The notes under the pieces are model-generated. The model saw only the letters and a program-made list of their open reading frames with translations, was not told the origin of the DNA and made no database searches. 64,000 bases of DNA from Carthagonibacter metallireducens (GTDB taxonomy: Bacteria > Gemmatimonadota > Gemmatimonadetes > Palauibacterales > Palauibacteraceae), in contig JAMJQQ010000094.1 of the NCBI GenBank assembly GCA_023554445.1, forward strand, positions 1 to 64,000, written 5' to 3'. The first letter of the stretch is position 1. Every line of letters starts with the position of its first letter. This document shows, piece by piece, positions 31,690-40,856 of this stretch. Both the position numbers and the translations under genes were made by a program.

Positions 31690-32124
31690 GTGGGCGGCTT
31701 TCTCGGTAGTTACCTGTATCAGGTTGATGAGAAGGGTCGCGTGACTCTCCCTGCGGCCTTTCGGAAGGGTCGCGACGAGCTCGCGCCTTTCGTCCTGATC
31801 AAGGTTCATTCCGATGCTCTCACGCTCTATCCGGAAGAGAACTGGCTCGACGTCGAGGTCCGACTCCGGGAGTACGCGCGACGGACGCCGAGGGCGCGCC
31901 ACTACGCGCTGGGGCTGACCTCGAACGCGACAGAGCTGACGCCGGACCGGCAGGGGCGGATCCTGATTCCCGAACGTCTGCGAGAAGTCGCAGGGATCAC
32001 CGAAGAGGCGATGCTCGTCGGGGCGCTGGACAAGATCGAGATCTGGAATCCGCAACGATTCGAGACATCGATCGGCGGTGCGGACGATGAGCTCGGCGAG
32101 ATGTTCGCCGGCATCTTCGCCTGA
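31690..32124 (+). CDS. mraZ: Transcriptional regulator MraZ
   Basis: A 144-residue protein with two SpoVT/AbrB-like repeats, each with the DxKGR signature (VDEKGRVTLPAAFR and PDRQGRILIPERLR). MraZ forms a ring and represses the dcw operon through upstream repeats, which are present here. GTG 31690 has CGGAG a few bases ahead. It is the first gene of the cluster. Confidence 0.96.
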   Translation: MGGFLGSYLYQVDEKGRVTLPAAFRKGRDELAPFVLIKVHSDALTLYPEENWLDVEVRLREYARRTPRARHYALGLTSNATELTPDRQGRILIPERLREVAGITEEAMLVGALDKIEIWNPQRFETSIGGADDELGEMFAGIFA

Positions 32125-32148
32125 TCCGCGTCGCGAGAGGCGAATCCG

Positions 32149-33090
32149 TTGGTCGCGGATGACTTCTCGCACGAACCGGTTCTCGCGGAGGAAGTGCTCG
32201 AGCTTCTCGAGCCAGGACGCGGCGGGACTTTCCTCGACGCGACGATTGGCGGGGCCGGGCACGCCGAGCGGATCCTCGAGTCGGACCCGTCGGTCCGGCT
32301 GATCGGACTGGATCGGGATCCGGACGCTCTGGCGGCGGCAGCACGACGGCTCGGTGTCCGGGGGGACCGGGCCTCGTTGATACGGGGAAATTTCAGGAAC
32401 GCGCCCGAACTGGTCGCCGAACTCAGTAGCGAGGGCGATCTGGCAGGCGCACTGCTCGACCTGGGGGTTTCGTCACACCAGATAGATACGACGGCACGCG
32501 GGTTCTCCTTTCGCCGAGGCACACCGTTGAACATGCGGATGGGCGGGACAACCGGCGGAGGGAGGACCGCGGCCGAAATTCTGAACACGGAGTCGGAGGA
32601 ACGGCTCGGAATTCTGTTCCGGGATTACGGAGAGGAACGCCGCTGGAGAGCGATGGCCCGAGAGATCGTCCGCCGGAGAAGCACGGCGCCGTTCCGGACG
32701 GCAGATGATCTGGTCGGCGTGTTCACGGCGGTGCTCGGTCCCGGGCTCGATGCAAGCACGAAGGCGCGACTCTTCCAGGCCCTGAGAATCGAGGTCAACG
32801 ACGAGATGACGGCCCTGCAGGAGGCTCTGATCGGGATTCGAGGCCTGCTCGCCTCCGGGGGGCGTTTCGTCGTGATCGCATATCACTCGCTCGAGGACAG
32901 AATCGTCAAGAACGCATTCCGCGACTGGAGTCGGGAGTGCGTCTGCCCCCCTCAGTTGCCCGTCTGCCGATGTCGTGGGGTCGCTCTCGGTCACCTTCTG
33001 ACCCGCAAGCCCGTGCGTCCGCGGCAGGCTGAAGTGGAGCGGAATCCGCGAGCCCGAAGCGCCCGATTGCGGGCCTGGGAGAAGGCATGA
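32149..33090 (+). CDS. rsmH: 16S rRNA (cytosine(1402)-N(4))-methyltransferase
   Basis: A 313-residue SAM-dependent enzyme (MraW) methylating N4 of C1402 in the ribosomal P site. It shows the opening HEPVLAEEVLELL, the SAM loop DATIGGAGHAERIL, LLDLGVSSHQIDTTARGFSFR and VIAYHSLEDRIVKNAF. TTG 32149 has GAGAGG 8 nt upstream. It overlaps ftsL by 4 nt. Confidence 0.96.
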   Translation: MVADDFSHEPVLAEEVLELLEPGRGGTFLDATIGGAGHAERILESDPSVRLIGLDRDPDALAAAARRLGVRGDRASLIRGNFRNAPELVAELSSEGDLAGALLDLGVSSHQIDTTARGFSFRRGTPLNMRMGGTTGGGRTAAEILNTESEERLGILFRDYGEERRWRAMAREIVRRRSTAPFRTADDLVGVFTAVLGPGLDASTKARLFQALRIEVNDEMTALQEALIGIRGLLASGGRFVVIAYHSLEDRIVKNAFRDWSRECVCPPQLPVCRCRGVALGHLLTRKPVRPRQAEVERNPRARSARLRAWEKA

Positions 33091-33419
33091 TGGGCCGATC
33101 GGCAGGATCGCCACGGGGCGCGCGCCGACGTCGAGCCGTGATTCTCGCCGTGGCCGCGCTGGTCCTCGCCCTCGGCGTTTCGGTGCGCCGCAGCGTGCAA
33201 GGAACTCAAATCGCCGCAGAGCTGGCCGAGCTGCAGCGAGAGGAGCGGGCCCTGCACGCGCAATCGATGGAAGAGTGGCTTCGTGTGGACTCGCTGGAGT
33301 CGCGTGAACGAATACTCGAATCAGCCGTAAGGCTGGGCCTCCGGCCGTCACACGAGGGCGAGATTCTCTATCTGCCCGATGTGACTGCACCTTCTGGCGT
33401 TGGGAGTGCGGCCCGATGA
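33087..33419 (+). CDS. ftsL: FtsL-like cell division protein
   Basis: A 110-residue bitopic protein: basic N-terminus, TM segment at about residues 16-33, then a periplasmic coiled coil (AAELAELQREERALHAQSMEEW). FtsL sequences are poorly conserved; the call rests on size, topology and position between rsmH and ftsI. FtsL with FtsB and FtsQ activates FtsWI. Overlaps both neighbours by 4 nt. Confidence 0.82.
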   Translation: MMGRSAGSPRGARRRRAVILAVAALVLALGVSVRRSVQGTQIAAELAELQREERALHAQSMEEWLRVDSLESRERILESAVRLGLRPSHEGEILYLPDVTAPSGVGSAAR

Positions 33420-35470
33420 AGCCCGTCAAGAGCCCGGTGTCAAAGCGACACACGCGTCGCTGTCGATTCATGTCGCTCACGGTTGCAGTGACCGCGATCG
33501 GCATGACGGCTCGTGCCGCGCAGATCCAGTTGCTCCAGGCCGACAGGTGGCGGCAGAAATCAGAGATCCAGACCGAGACTCACGATACTCTGCCAGCGGC
33601 CCGTGGAGGTGTATTCGATCGACACGGAAGACCTCTCGCAGTGTCGCTCGAGGCTTTCGACGCCTTCTTCGCGGCTGCGGAGAGCGACGACCGGGAAGGA
33701 GCCGTGGAGCAGATCGCGGCCATCGTCGACCTGGACTCCCGATCGGAACGGCGACTTCGCGCGGCTACCGGAGGCTGGACGTCGATAGGGCGAGTAGATG
33801 GAAGGATCCGAGCATTGCTCGAGGAGACCATCGGGTCCGGCGTGCACTTCACGCCCGTGGTCACGCGTGCCTATCCCGAGGGCGATCTGGCTCGAACTCT
33901 GCTCGGAAGCGTCAACGAGAATGGACGAGGTCGCTCGGGTCTCGAATTGCTGTTCGACAGCCTGCTCGTCGGCACGGAGGGACGAGCAGTGTGGAAGGTC
34001 GACGCTCGCGGTGAGCGCTATCCGGTGCCCGAGGCCGGTCGTTCGCTGCCGCGTCCGGGTCGTGACGTCTATCTCACCATCGATCTCGAGCTCCAGGCAA
34101 TTGCCGAGCAGGCGCTGGAGCGTGCGCTCGCGGAAACCGGTTCCTCGGGCGGTGACGTGCTCATGGTGGATCCGCGAACCGGTGAATTGCTGGCAGTAGC
34201 CAGCCGCCGGGGAGACCGGAATTTCGGAATTCCCGCCTTCACCGATCCGTACGAGCCCGGATCCACCGTGAAGCCGTTCCTGATCGCGACTCTGCTCGAG
34301 GAAGAGCTGGCGACCCTGGACGACCGGGTGGATGTCGAGAACGGTGAGTGGCGAACCGCGCACCGCACCATTCGCGACGTGCATGGCTACGATTCCCTGT
34401 CGGTTGCAGAGGTGCTTCTCCACTCCAGCAACATCGGCGCGGCCAAGCTGGCCGCGCGGCTGGATCGCGGCCTGCAGTACGCCTATCTCCGCGACTTCGG
34501 ATTCGGAACGCCGACCGGCGTCCGGGTACCGTCGGAATCCGCCGGCCTCCTGCGTCGCCCCGGCGAATGGTCGGCCGTCAGCCAGGCCTCTCTCGCCTTC
34601 GGATACGAGATCCTGACCACCTCGCTGCAGCTGGCGGTGGCGTACGGGGCCCTGGCCAACGGCGGCATTCTCATGCGTCCGTCCCTGATTCGGGAGGTCA
34701 GGTCTCCTGAAGGTGAGGCGACCTGGCGATCCGAGCCCGAAGCGGTTCGCCGGGTGATCCGGGAGGATGTCGCGGATCAGGTTACCCGGGTCCTCACCTG
34801 GGTGGTGAGCGAAGAGGGCACCGGTCACAGGGCGGCGTTGCAGACCATACCCATAGCCGGCAAGACAGGCACGGCCCGGATCGCATCGAATGGTGGGTAC
34901 GCCGAAAGGCGTTACGCGGCTTCGTTTGTCGGATTCGCGCCCGCCGACGACCCGAAGCTGGTGATCCTCACGAAGCTCGAAGATCCGAAAGGTCAGTACT
35001 ACGGGGGTGGGATCGCCGCTCCGGTGAGTCGCGGGGTTCTCCAGGCAATGCTCGCCGGAGAAGACGCAGGCCTGCTCGACGATACGCGCGAAACCGCCGG
35101 ATCAGCCTCGTTCGCGGCTTCCGGAATTCTCGGCCTGAACTGGCTGCGCCCCGGCGACTCGGCCGCTCCGCAAGGCGATCATGGCGCCCGGGATCGTCGG
35201 TCCCCAAGCGGGGCTTCGTCTCCATCGGTATTCCGCTTCGCTACCAATGGTGGCGGCAACGGCGCGCGTCACGTACCCGGGTTCGCCGACGAGCGAGAAT
35301 CCGATGATGTAATCGTTCCGGATGTGGTCGGAATGGACCTGAGGGCAGCGGTCGGTAGGCTCTACAGGGTCGGGCTGGACGTGGAATTGTACGGAAGCGG
35401 TGAAGTGGTCGAACAGATTCCGGCACCCGGAACCAAAGCGGTGCGGGGTGCCAGTGTCATTCTCCGCTGA
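33416..35470 (+). CDS. ftsI: Penicillin-binding protein (FtsI/PBP3, class B) with PASTA domain
   Basis: A 684-residue septal transpeptidase. One TM near residues 18-36 is followed by the dimerisation/pedestal domain and the transpeptidase with SxxK (Ser283-Lys286 in GSTVKPF), SSN (337-339) and KTGT (483-486). A Ser/Gly-rich linker leads to one C-terminal PASTA domain (IVPDVVGMDLRAAVGRLYRVGLDVE, about 625-684), as in SpoVD-type proteins. It crosslinks peptides during division together with FtsW, encoded in the same cluster. Confidence 0.95.
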   Translation: MKPVKSPVSKRHTRRCRFMSLTVAVTAIGMTARAAQIQLLQADRWRQKSEIQTETHDTLPAARGGVFDRHGRPLAVSLEAFDAFFAAAESDDREGAVEQIAAIVDLDSRSERRLRAATGGWTSIGRVDGRIRALLEETIGSGVHFTPVVTRAYPEGDLARTLLGSVNENGRGRSGLELLFDSLLVGTEGRAVWKVDARGERYPVPEAGRSLPRPGRDVYLTIDLELQAIAEQALERALAETGSSGGDVLMVDPRTGELLAVASRRGDRNFGIPAFTDPYEPGSTVKPFLIATLLEEELATLDDRVDVENGEWRTAHRTIRDVHGYDSLSVAEVLLHSSNIGAAKLAARLDRGLQYAYLRDFGFGTPTGVRVPSESAGLLRRPGEWSAVSQASLAFGYEILTTSLQLAVAYGALANGGILMRPSLIREVRSPEGEATWRSEPEAVRRVIREDVADQVTRVLTWVVSEEGTGHRAALQTIPIAGKTGTARIASNGGYAERRYAASFVGFAPADDPKLVILTKLEDPKGQYYGGGIAAPVSRGVLQAMLAGEDAGLLDDTRETAGSASFAASGILGLNWLRPGDSAAPQGDHGARDRRSPSGASSPSVFRFATNGGGNGARHVPGFADERESDDVIVPDVVGMDLRAAVGRLYRVGLDVELYGSGEVVEQIPAPGTKAVRGASVILR

Positions 35471-35522
35471 GACGGATTCCCAGCGGATCAGCGGGACGGG
35501 AGGACCGTGCAGGACGCAGCAG

Positions 35523-36989
35523 GTGATCGGTAGCGCCAGGGTGGAGCGAAGGCTCCATGAAGCGGGTCTGGAAGTGACCCGGGAGGGTACTCCGCCGCCC
35601 GGCTTCACGGCGCTTCGAATCGACTCCCGTCTCGTAACGCCGGGCGATCTGTTCTGCGCAATTCGAGGCACCCGGGTGGACGGGCACTCGTTCCTCGATC
35701 GGGTGGCGGCTGCGGGTGCGGCGGGCGCGGTCGTCGAGCTGGCGGGAGGCGCGAGCAGTCTCCCCCGCTTCGTGGTATCTGACAGCCGCATTGCAGCCTC
35801 CCACCTGGCCGAACTGTTTCAGGGCGACCCGGCGCGCCGCCTCACGATCGCTGGAATTACCGGCACCAACGGCAAGACGACCACGGCGCTTCTGCTCCGG
35901 CATCTCACCTCCCACAGGATGGCGAGTGCCGCGGTTGGTACGCTCGGGACGCTCCATCCGGACGGTCGCCTCGAGGAGGGCCGGCTGACTACGCCCGATG
36001 CGCTGGGACTCTCGGCTACCCTTCGGGCCCTGCTGGACGAGGGCGCCCGTTTCGTGGCGATGGAGGTCTCCTCGCACGCTCTCGAGCAGCACCGCGCGGA
36101 TGCGATACCTCTCGCGGTGGCAGTATTCACCAACCTGACTCGCGATCACCTCGACTATCACGTCGACATGAGAGCTTACCGCGAGGCCAAGCTGCGTCTC
36201 ATCGAGCTCCTCGGGCAGGATGGCGGGTGCGCCGTGAACGCGGACGAGCCGGCCTGGAACTCGGAGGCGTTCGGCAGTGCGCAGGTTCTGCGGTACGGCT
36301 TCGATGCGACGGCCGATGTGCGCGCTGAAGACCCCCGGTTCTCAGCCGGAGGGAGCGAATGGGATCTGGTCACCCCCTCGGGCCGATCCGAGGTACGGCT
36401 GCCGCTGCTCGGTTCCTTCAACATCTCCAACGCACTCGCCGCCGCGGCGGCAGCGCATCTGCTGGGCCTCGACGCCACCGAGATCGCGCTCGGTCTCTCC
36501 GCGGCTCCCCAGGTGCCGGGGCGTATGGAGGTGCTCGTTCGCAGGCCTGCGCTCGTCGTTCGCGACTACGCCCACACGCCGGATGCCCTCGAGCGTGCGC
36601 TCGAGGCGCTCCGACCCTCGATCCGCGGTCGCCTGATCGTGGTGTTCGGCTGTGGCGGCGACAGAGATGCGGGCAAGCGTCCGGCAATGGGTCGAATCGG
36701 AGTCGAAGGCTCGGATTACGCGGTCATCACTTCCGACAATCCCCGCACGGAAGACCCTGCGGCAATCATCCACGATACCATCGCCGGGCTGCAAGCCGGT
36801 GCGTGGGAGGCAATCGTCGACAGGCGCGAGGCGATCCGCACAGCTCTGGAAATGGCTGAGGCGAACGACGGAATACTCCTCGCCGGAAAGGGACACGAGA
36901 CCTACCAGGAAGTGGGAGAGGAGCGTCTGCCCTTCGATGAAGCCGTGGTGGTCGCGGACCTGCTGGCGCAGAGGGAACGGAAACGATGA
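35523..36989 (+). CDS. murE: UDP-MurNAc-tripeptide synthetase (meso-DAP adding)
   Basis: A 488-residue Mur ligase that adds the third stem-peptide residue. ATP loop GTNGKTTTALLLRHL (about 113-127), TTPDALGL, MEVSSHAL, the N-x-TRDHLDYH segment and DNPRTEDP (about 405) are present. The DNPR motif is typical of enzymes adding meso-diaminopimelate rather than lysine. GTG 35523 gives the usual length and has AGGA 8 nt upstream; the frame opens earlier, inside ftsI. Overlaps murF by 4 nt. Confidence 0.94.
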   Translation: MIGSARVERRLHEAGLEVTREGTPPPGFTALRIDSRLVTPGDLFCAIRGTRVDGHSFLDRVAAAGAAGAVVELAGGASSLPRFVVSDSRIAASHLAELFQGDPARRLTIAGITGTNGKTTTALLLRHLTSHRMASAAVGTLGTLHPDGRLEEGRLTTPDALGLSATLRALLDEGARFVAMEVSSHALEQHRADAIPLAVAVFTNLTRDHLDYHVDMRAYREAKLRLIELLGQDGGCAVNADEPAWNSEAFGSAQVLRYGFDATADVRAEDPRFSAGGSEWDLVTPSGRSEVRLPLLGSFNISNALAAAAAAHLLGLDATEIALGLSAAPQVPGRMEVLVRRPALVVRDYAHTPDALERALEALRPSIRGRLIVVFGCGGDRDAGKRPAMGRIGVEGSDYAVITSDNPRTEDPAAIIHDTIAGLQAGAWEAIVDRREAIRTALEMAEANDGILLAGKGHETYQEVGEERLPFDEAVVVADLLAQRERKR

Positions 36990-38356
36990 GCGCCCAGTTC
37001 GACGGACACGAAATCCGCCGCGCGCTCGGCTTGCCGGGTTCCTCTCAACGAGTGCGGTTCGGCTCAGTGTCTACCGACACGCGTCAACTCAAGAAAGGAG
37101 CCCTGTTCGTAGCGCTTTCGGGTGATCGCTTCGACGGCTTCGATTACCTCGAACGGGCGGCCAGGAAGGGTGCCCTGGGAGCGGTGGTGCAGGAGGGTCG
37201 TGAGCTGCCGCCGCTGGACCTGGAGTGGTTTCCGGTGCCCGACACGACAAGAGCGCTCGGTGACCTCGCCCGACTGTACCGTCGTCGATGTGCCGCGCGG
37301 GTGGTCGGAGTGACCGGCAGCAGCGGCAAGACGACCGTGAAGGAAATGCTGGCGTGCGCGATCGGTGGCGAACGCCGGGTCCATGCGACCGAGGGCAATT
37401 TCAACAACCTCATCGGCGTGCCGCTCACGGTACTCGCCGCGCCTCCCGATGCGGAAGTCTGGGTCCTCGAGATGGGCAGCAACGCCCCGGGCGAGATTGC
37501 GCGTCTGGCCGCCATAGCCGAGCCCGACGATGCTCTGATCACCACGATCGGTCCGGCGCACCTCGAAGGCTTCGGCGATGAATCGGGTGTGCTCCGCGAA
37601 AAGCTCGCCCTGGTTCGCGCCGCGCGCCCGGCGGGCAGTGTGGTCGTAGGCGAAAAGCCGTCATTGCTCGGTCGGTCCGCGCGGGAGATCCGTGCTGATG
37701 CCAGGGTCGCGGGGCTCGACGACGATGCGGACTGGCGGCCCGACCGTTGGGGTATCGACGCGACGACCTGCTGGTTCGAGCGCGGTGGCACGAGGTACGT
37801 CGTGCCCGCCGGGGGAGAGCACCACCTGAGGGATGCGATTCTCGCGGCTGCCATGGCAGAGGCGATCGGCGTCTCCTCGGCCGGCGTGTCCGGAGGTATC
37901 GCACAGTACCGACCCGTCGGGATGCGGGGCGCACTCCGCCAGCTGGGTGAGCTCACGATCGTTGCCGACTGCTACAACGCCAACCCGGAGTCGTTCGCGG
38001 CGGCGATCGACTACTGCGTGAAGGCGTTTCCCGGACGGCGACTGGCGGCCGTCGTCGGCTCGATGCTCGAACTCGGTGCGCATTCGAATCTGGCGCACGA
38101 GGAAGTGGCGCGATCGCTGGTGGAGGCGGGGTTCGCTCAGGTAGTGGCGCTCGGGGACTTCGGCCCCGCCTTCGAGCGCCTGTCTGCAGCGGCGAATGGC
38201 ACACGGGTCGAGCGCGCGAGCAGCGCTGCCTCGGCCGTCGAGGCGATCGCGGCCCGATTGACGGGCGACGAAGTGATCCTCGTCAAGGCATCGCGAGGGG
38301 AGCGACTGGAACGAGTCATCGATGGGCTGGAAGCCCGGTTCGGCGAGGGAAGCTGA
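36986..38356 (+). CDS. murF: UDP-MurNAc-tripeptide D-alanyl-D-alanine ligase
   Basis: A 456-residue Mur ligase that attaches D-Ala-D-Ala to complete the UDP-MurNAc-pentapeptide. It shows SVDTRQLKKGALFVAL, the ATP loop VTGSSGKTTVKEML, the EGNFNNLIGVPLT region and DCYNANPESF in the C-terminal domain. No ddl gene is in the window, so D-Ala-D-Ala must be made elsewhere; the racemase alr is at 57.8 kb. TGATG junction with mraY. Confidence 0.95.
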   Translation: MSAQFDGHEIRRALGLPGSSQRVRFGSVSTDTRQLKKGALFVALSGDRFDGFDYLERAARKGALGAVVQEGRELPPLDLEWFPVPDTTRALGDLARLYRRRCAARVVGVTGSSGKTTVKEMLACAIGGERRVHATEGNFNNLIGVPLTVLAAPPDAEVWVLEMGSNAPGEIARLAAIAEPDDALITTIGPAHLEGFGDESGVLREKLALVRAARPAGSVVVGEKPSLLGRSAREIRADARVAGLDDDADWRPDRWGIDATTCWFERGGTRYVVPAGGEHHLRDAILAAAMAEAIGVSSAGVSGGIAQYRPVGMRGALRQLGELTIVADCYNANPESFAAAIDYCVKAFPGRRLAAVVGSMLELGAHSNLAHEEVARSLVEAGFAQVVALGDFGPAFERLSAAANGTRVERASSAASAVEAIAARLTGDEVILVKASRGERLERVIDGLEARFGEGS

Positions 38357-39462
38357 TGCTGTATCACTTCCTGTTTCCGCTCGCGGATCGGCACATACTG
38401 TTCAACCTGTTTCAGTACATCTCTTTCCGAGCCGCGGGCGCGATGGTGACGGCGCTGCTGGTCTGCTTCGTCGCCGGGCCGCCCATCATCCGACGGCTGG
38501 AAGCGCGAAGTCTCGGACAAATCGTCCGCCTGGACGGTCCGAAGACGCACCGACGGAAGCAGGGGACGCCCACCATGGGTGGGCTTATCATGCTGGTGGC
38601 TCTCACCGTTTCCACGTTGCTGTGGGCTCGCTTCGACGGCTGGTCGGTGATCGCGGCGCTCGGGATGACGCTCGGAATGGGCGCGATCGGATTCACCGAT
38701 GACTGGCTCAAGATCGTCCGGCACGAGTCGAGGGGCCTGATTGCCCGCCACAAACTGGTCTGGCAATTCGCGCTCGGGCTCGCTTTCGGGGCGTTGCTTC
38801 TCGTGAGCGCTCCAGAATCGCGGGAGGTAACGCATCGCCTCGTCCCCTTCTTCAAGAATGTGCATCTCGTATTCGCCCCGGTGGTCTTCCCCCTGTTCGC
38901 GGCCTGTGTGGTCGCCGGAAGCGCGAATGCGGTCAACCTGACGGATGGTCTGGACGGACTCGCGGCAGGCCTGTCGGCCATCGCTTCGCTGACATTCGGG
39001 GTCTTCGCCTACGTAATGGGCCGCGTCGACACTTCGTTCTATCTCGGTCTTCCGTATCTGCCGGACGCAGGAGAATTGACCGTGTTCTGCGTGGCGGTCT
39101 CGGGGGCAGCGATCGGCTTTCTCTGGTTCAATGCGCCTCCCGCGACCGTCTTCATGGGCGATACCGGCTCGCTCGCGCTGGGTGGGGCGATCGGGACCGT
39201 GGCCGTGCTGCTGAAATCCGAGCTGCTTCTGATCATCGTAGGCGGGATCTTCGTGGCCGAGGCGCTATCCGTGATGGTGCAGACCGGCGGCTTCAAGCTC
39301 ACGCGCTGGCGGACGGGTACCGGACGACGCGTCTTCCGGATGGCTCCGCTCCATCACCACTTCGAGCAGCTCGGTTGGCCTGAGACGAGAGTGGTGATCC
39401 GCTTCTACATCGTGGCGATCATCTTCGCCCTCGCGGCGCTCGCTACCATGAAGGTCCGCTGA
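38356..39462 (+). CDS. mraY: Phospho-N-acetylmuramoyl-pentapeptide transferase
   Basis: A 368-residue polytopic membrane enzyme that moves phospho-MurNAc-pentapeptide to undecaprenyl phosphate, giving lipid I. Conserved elements include KTHRRKQGTPTMGGLIML, GFTDDWLKI, NAVNLTDGLDGLAAGLS, the NAPPATVFMGDTGSLALGG loop and the MAPLHHHFEQLGWPE loop. About ten TM segments. Length is as expected. Confidence 0.97.
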   Translation: MLYHFLFPLADRHILFNLFQYISFRAAGAMVTALLVCFVAGPPIIRRLEARSLGQIVRLDGPKTHRRKQGTPTMGGLIMLVALTVSTLLWARFDGWSVIAALGMTLGMGAIGFTDDWLKIVRHESRGLIARHKLVWQFALGLAFGALLLVSAPESREVTHRLVPFFKNVHLVFAPVVFPLFAACVVAGSANAVNLTDGLDGLAAGLSAIASLTFGVFAYVMGRVDTSFYLGLPYLPDAGELTVFCVAVSGAAIGFLWFNAPPATVFMGDTGSLALGGAIGTVAVLLKSELLLIIVGGIFVAEALSVMVQTGGFKLTRWRTGTGRRVFRMAPLHHHFEQLGWPETRVVIRFYIVAIIFALAALATMKVR

Positions 39463-40856
39463 TGATCCGCGCAGCGGCGTTCGATGCGGGGGCCCGGGTG
39501 GCCGTTCTCGGACTGGGGGTTTCGGGTACGGCGGCAGCTCGCCTCGCCCGGCGTCAGAATGCGGAGGTTTATGCCAGCGACAGGGCTTCGGGCTCCGCTC
39601 AGAGAGAATCAGTGGACTTGCTGCGAGGCCTGGGGATCGACGCGGAAGCGGGGCGCCACGACATGGAGAAAATCCTCGCGTCGGATCTCGTCGTGACAAG
39701 TCCGGGAATTGGTCCGTTCTCCGAGGTGCGACAGGCCGTCACGCGAGCCGGGATACCCACGATCGCCGAGGTCGAGCTCGCCTACCGCTCGCTGCGCAGT
39801 CGGGTGATCGGGATCACGGGAACCAACGGCAAGACGACGGCCACGCAGCTCACCACGCACCTTTTGGCCTCGTCGGGAATCGATGCCGAAGCCGTGGGCA
39901 ACGTCGGGCGCCCGCTGTCGGAGTGCGCCCTGTCCGATCGTCAGCCGGACTGGGTGGTGGTAGAGCTGAGCTCCTTCCAGCTGGCCGATCTGGTCGAGTT
40001 CGAAACCGAGATCGGCGTGTTGCTCAACCTCGCCCCCGATCACCTCGACCGGTACCGCGACCTGGACAGCTACTATGCCGACAAAGCCCGGCTCTTCGAG
40101 CGGGCTTCCGAGAATCCCGCATGGGTTCTGAACGCAGATGATGCGGCCGTCCTGAGGCTCGCCGAGGGAGCGTCGGGCCGGCGTTATCTGTTCTCGACGG
40201 AGCAGGAGATCGAGATCGGAGCCTGGGTCGGATCCGAACGCACGCTGCTCGGCCGGATGGAGCCGCACTCGGCGCCGCGTCGCTGGGCATCCCTCGAGGA
40301 CCTGGGCCTGCTCGGACGGCACAACCTGGCCAATGCTCTGGCGGCCTGTGTCGCGGCTGTCCTCGCCGGAGCGGATCCGGACAGGATTCCAGCGGCGCTT
40401 CGCAGCTTCGAAGGTCTTCCGCACCGTCTGCAGGCCGTGGCCGAGCGATCCGGAGTCCTCTGGGTGGACGACTCGAAGGCGACCAACGTGGCAGCAGCCG
40501 TAGCGGCTGTGACCGCGTTCGATCGACCGGTGATCCTGCTTCTCGGTGGCCGGCACAAGGGGCAGCCCTACGACGCGATCGCAGATGCCGCGCAGGGACG
40601 GGTGCGCGCCGTGATCGCGTTTGGTGAAGCGGCGCCGCTGATCGTGCCTGCCATGAAGGACGCCGTGGAGTCGGTCATCACCGAGTCCGGGCTCGATGCG
40701 GCTGTCCGGACCGCGTCCGATCTGGCACGAGCCGGCGACGTAGTGCTGCTCGCGCCAGCCTGCTCCAGCTACGACATGTTTCCGAACTACGCCGCCCGGG
40801 GACGCGCATTCGAGGCGGCGGTGCTCGCACTGACCGGCTCCGGGGGAGGTTCCTGA
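39462..40856 (+). CDS. murD: UDP-N-acetylmuramoylalanine--D-glutamate ligase
   Basis: A 464-residue Mur ligase adding D-glutamate to UDP-MurNAc-L-Ala. It has the N-terminal UDP-binding domain (VLGLGVSGTAAA), the ATP loop ITGTNGKTTATQL, ELSSFQL, LNLAPDHLDRY and WVDDSKATNVAA. Joined to mraY and ftsW through TGATG overlaps. Confidence 0.96.
   Translation: MIRAAAFDAGARVAVLGLGVSGTAAARLARRQNAEVYASDRASGSAQRESVDLLRGLGIDAEAGRHDMEKILASDLVVTSPGIGPFSEVRQAVTRAGIPTIAEVELAYRSLRSRVIGITGTNGKTTATQLTTHLLASSGIDAEAVGNVGRPLSECALSDRQPDWVVVELSSFQLADLVEFETEIGVLLNLAPDHLDRYRDLDSYYADKARLFERASENPAWVLNADDAAVLRLAEGASGRRYLFSTEQEIEIGAWVGSERTLLGRMEPHSAPRRWASLEDLGLLGRHNLANALAACVAAVLAGADPDRIPAALRSFEGLPHRLQAVAERSGVLWVDDSKATNVAAAVAAVTAFDRPVILLLGGRHKGQPYDAIADAAQGRVRAVIAFGEAAPLIVPAMKDAVESVITESGLDAAVRTASDLARAGDVVLLAPACSSYDMFPNYAARGRAFEAAVLALTGSGGGS

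Noticed and set aside
35400..35522. Earlier murE start at 35400 overlapping ftsI
   Set aside because: It would add about 40 residues unlike MurE and overlaps the PASTA domain coding; 35523 gives the family length.
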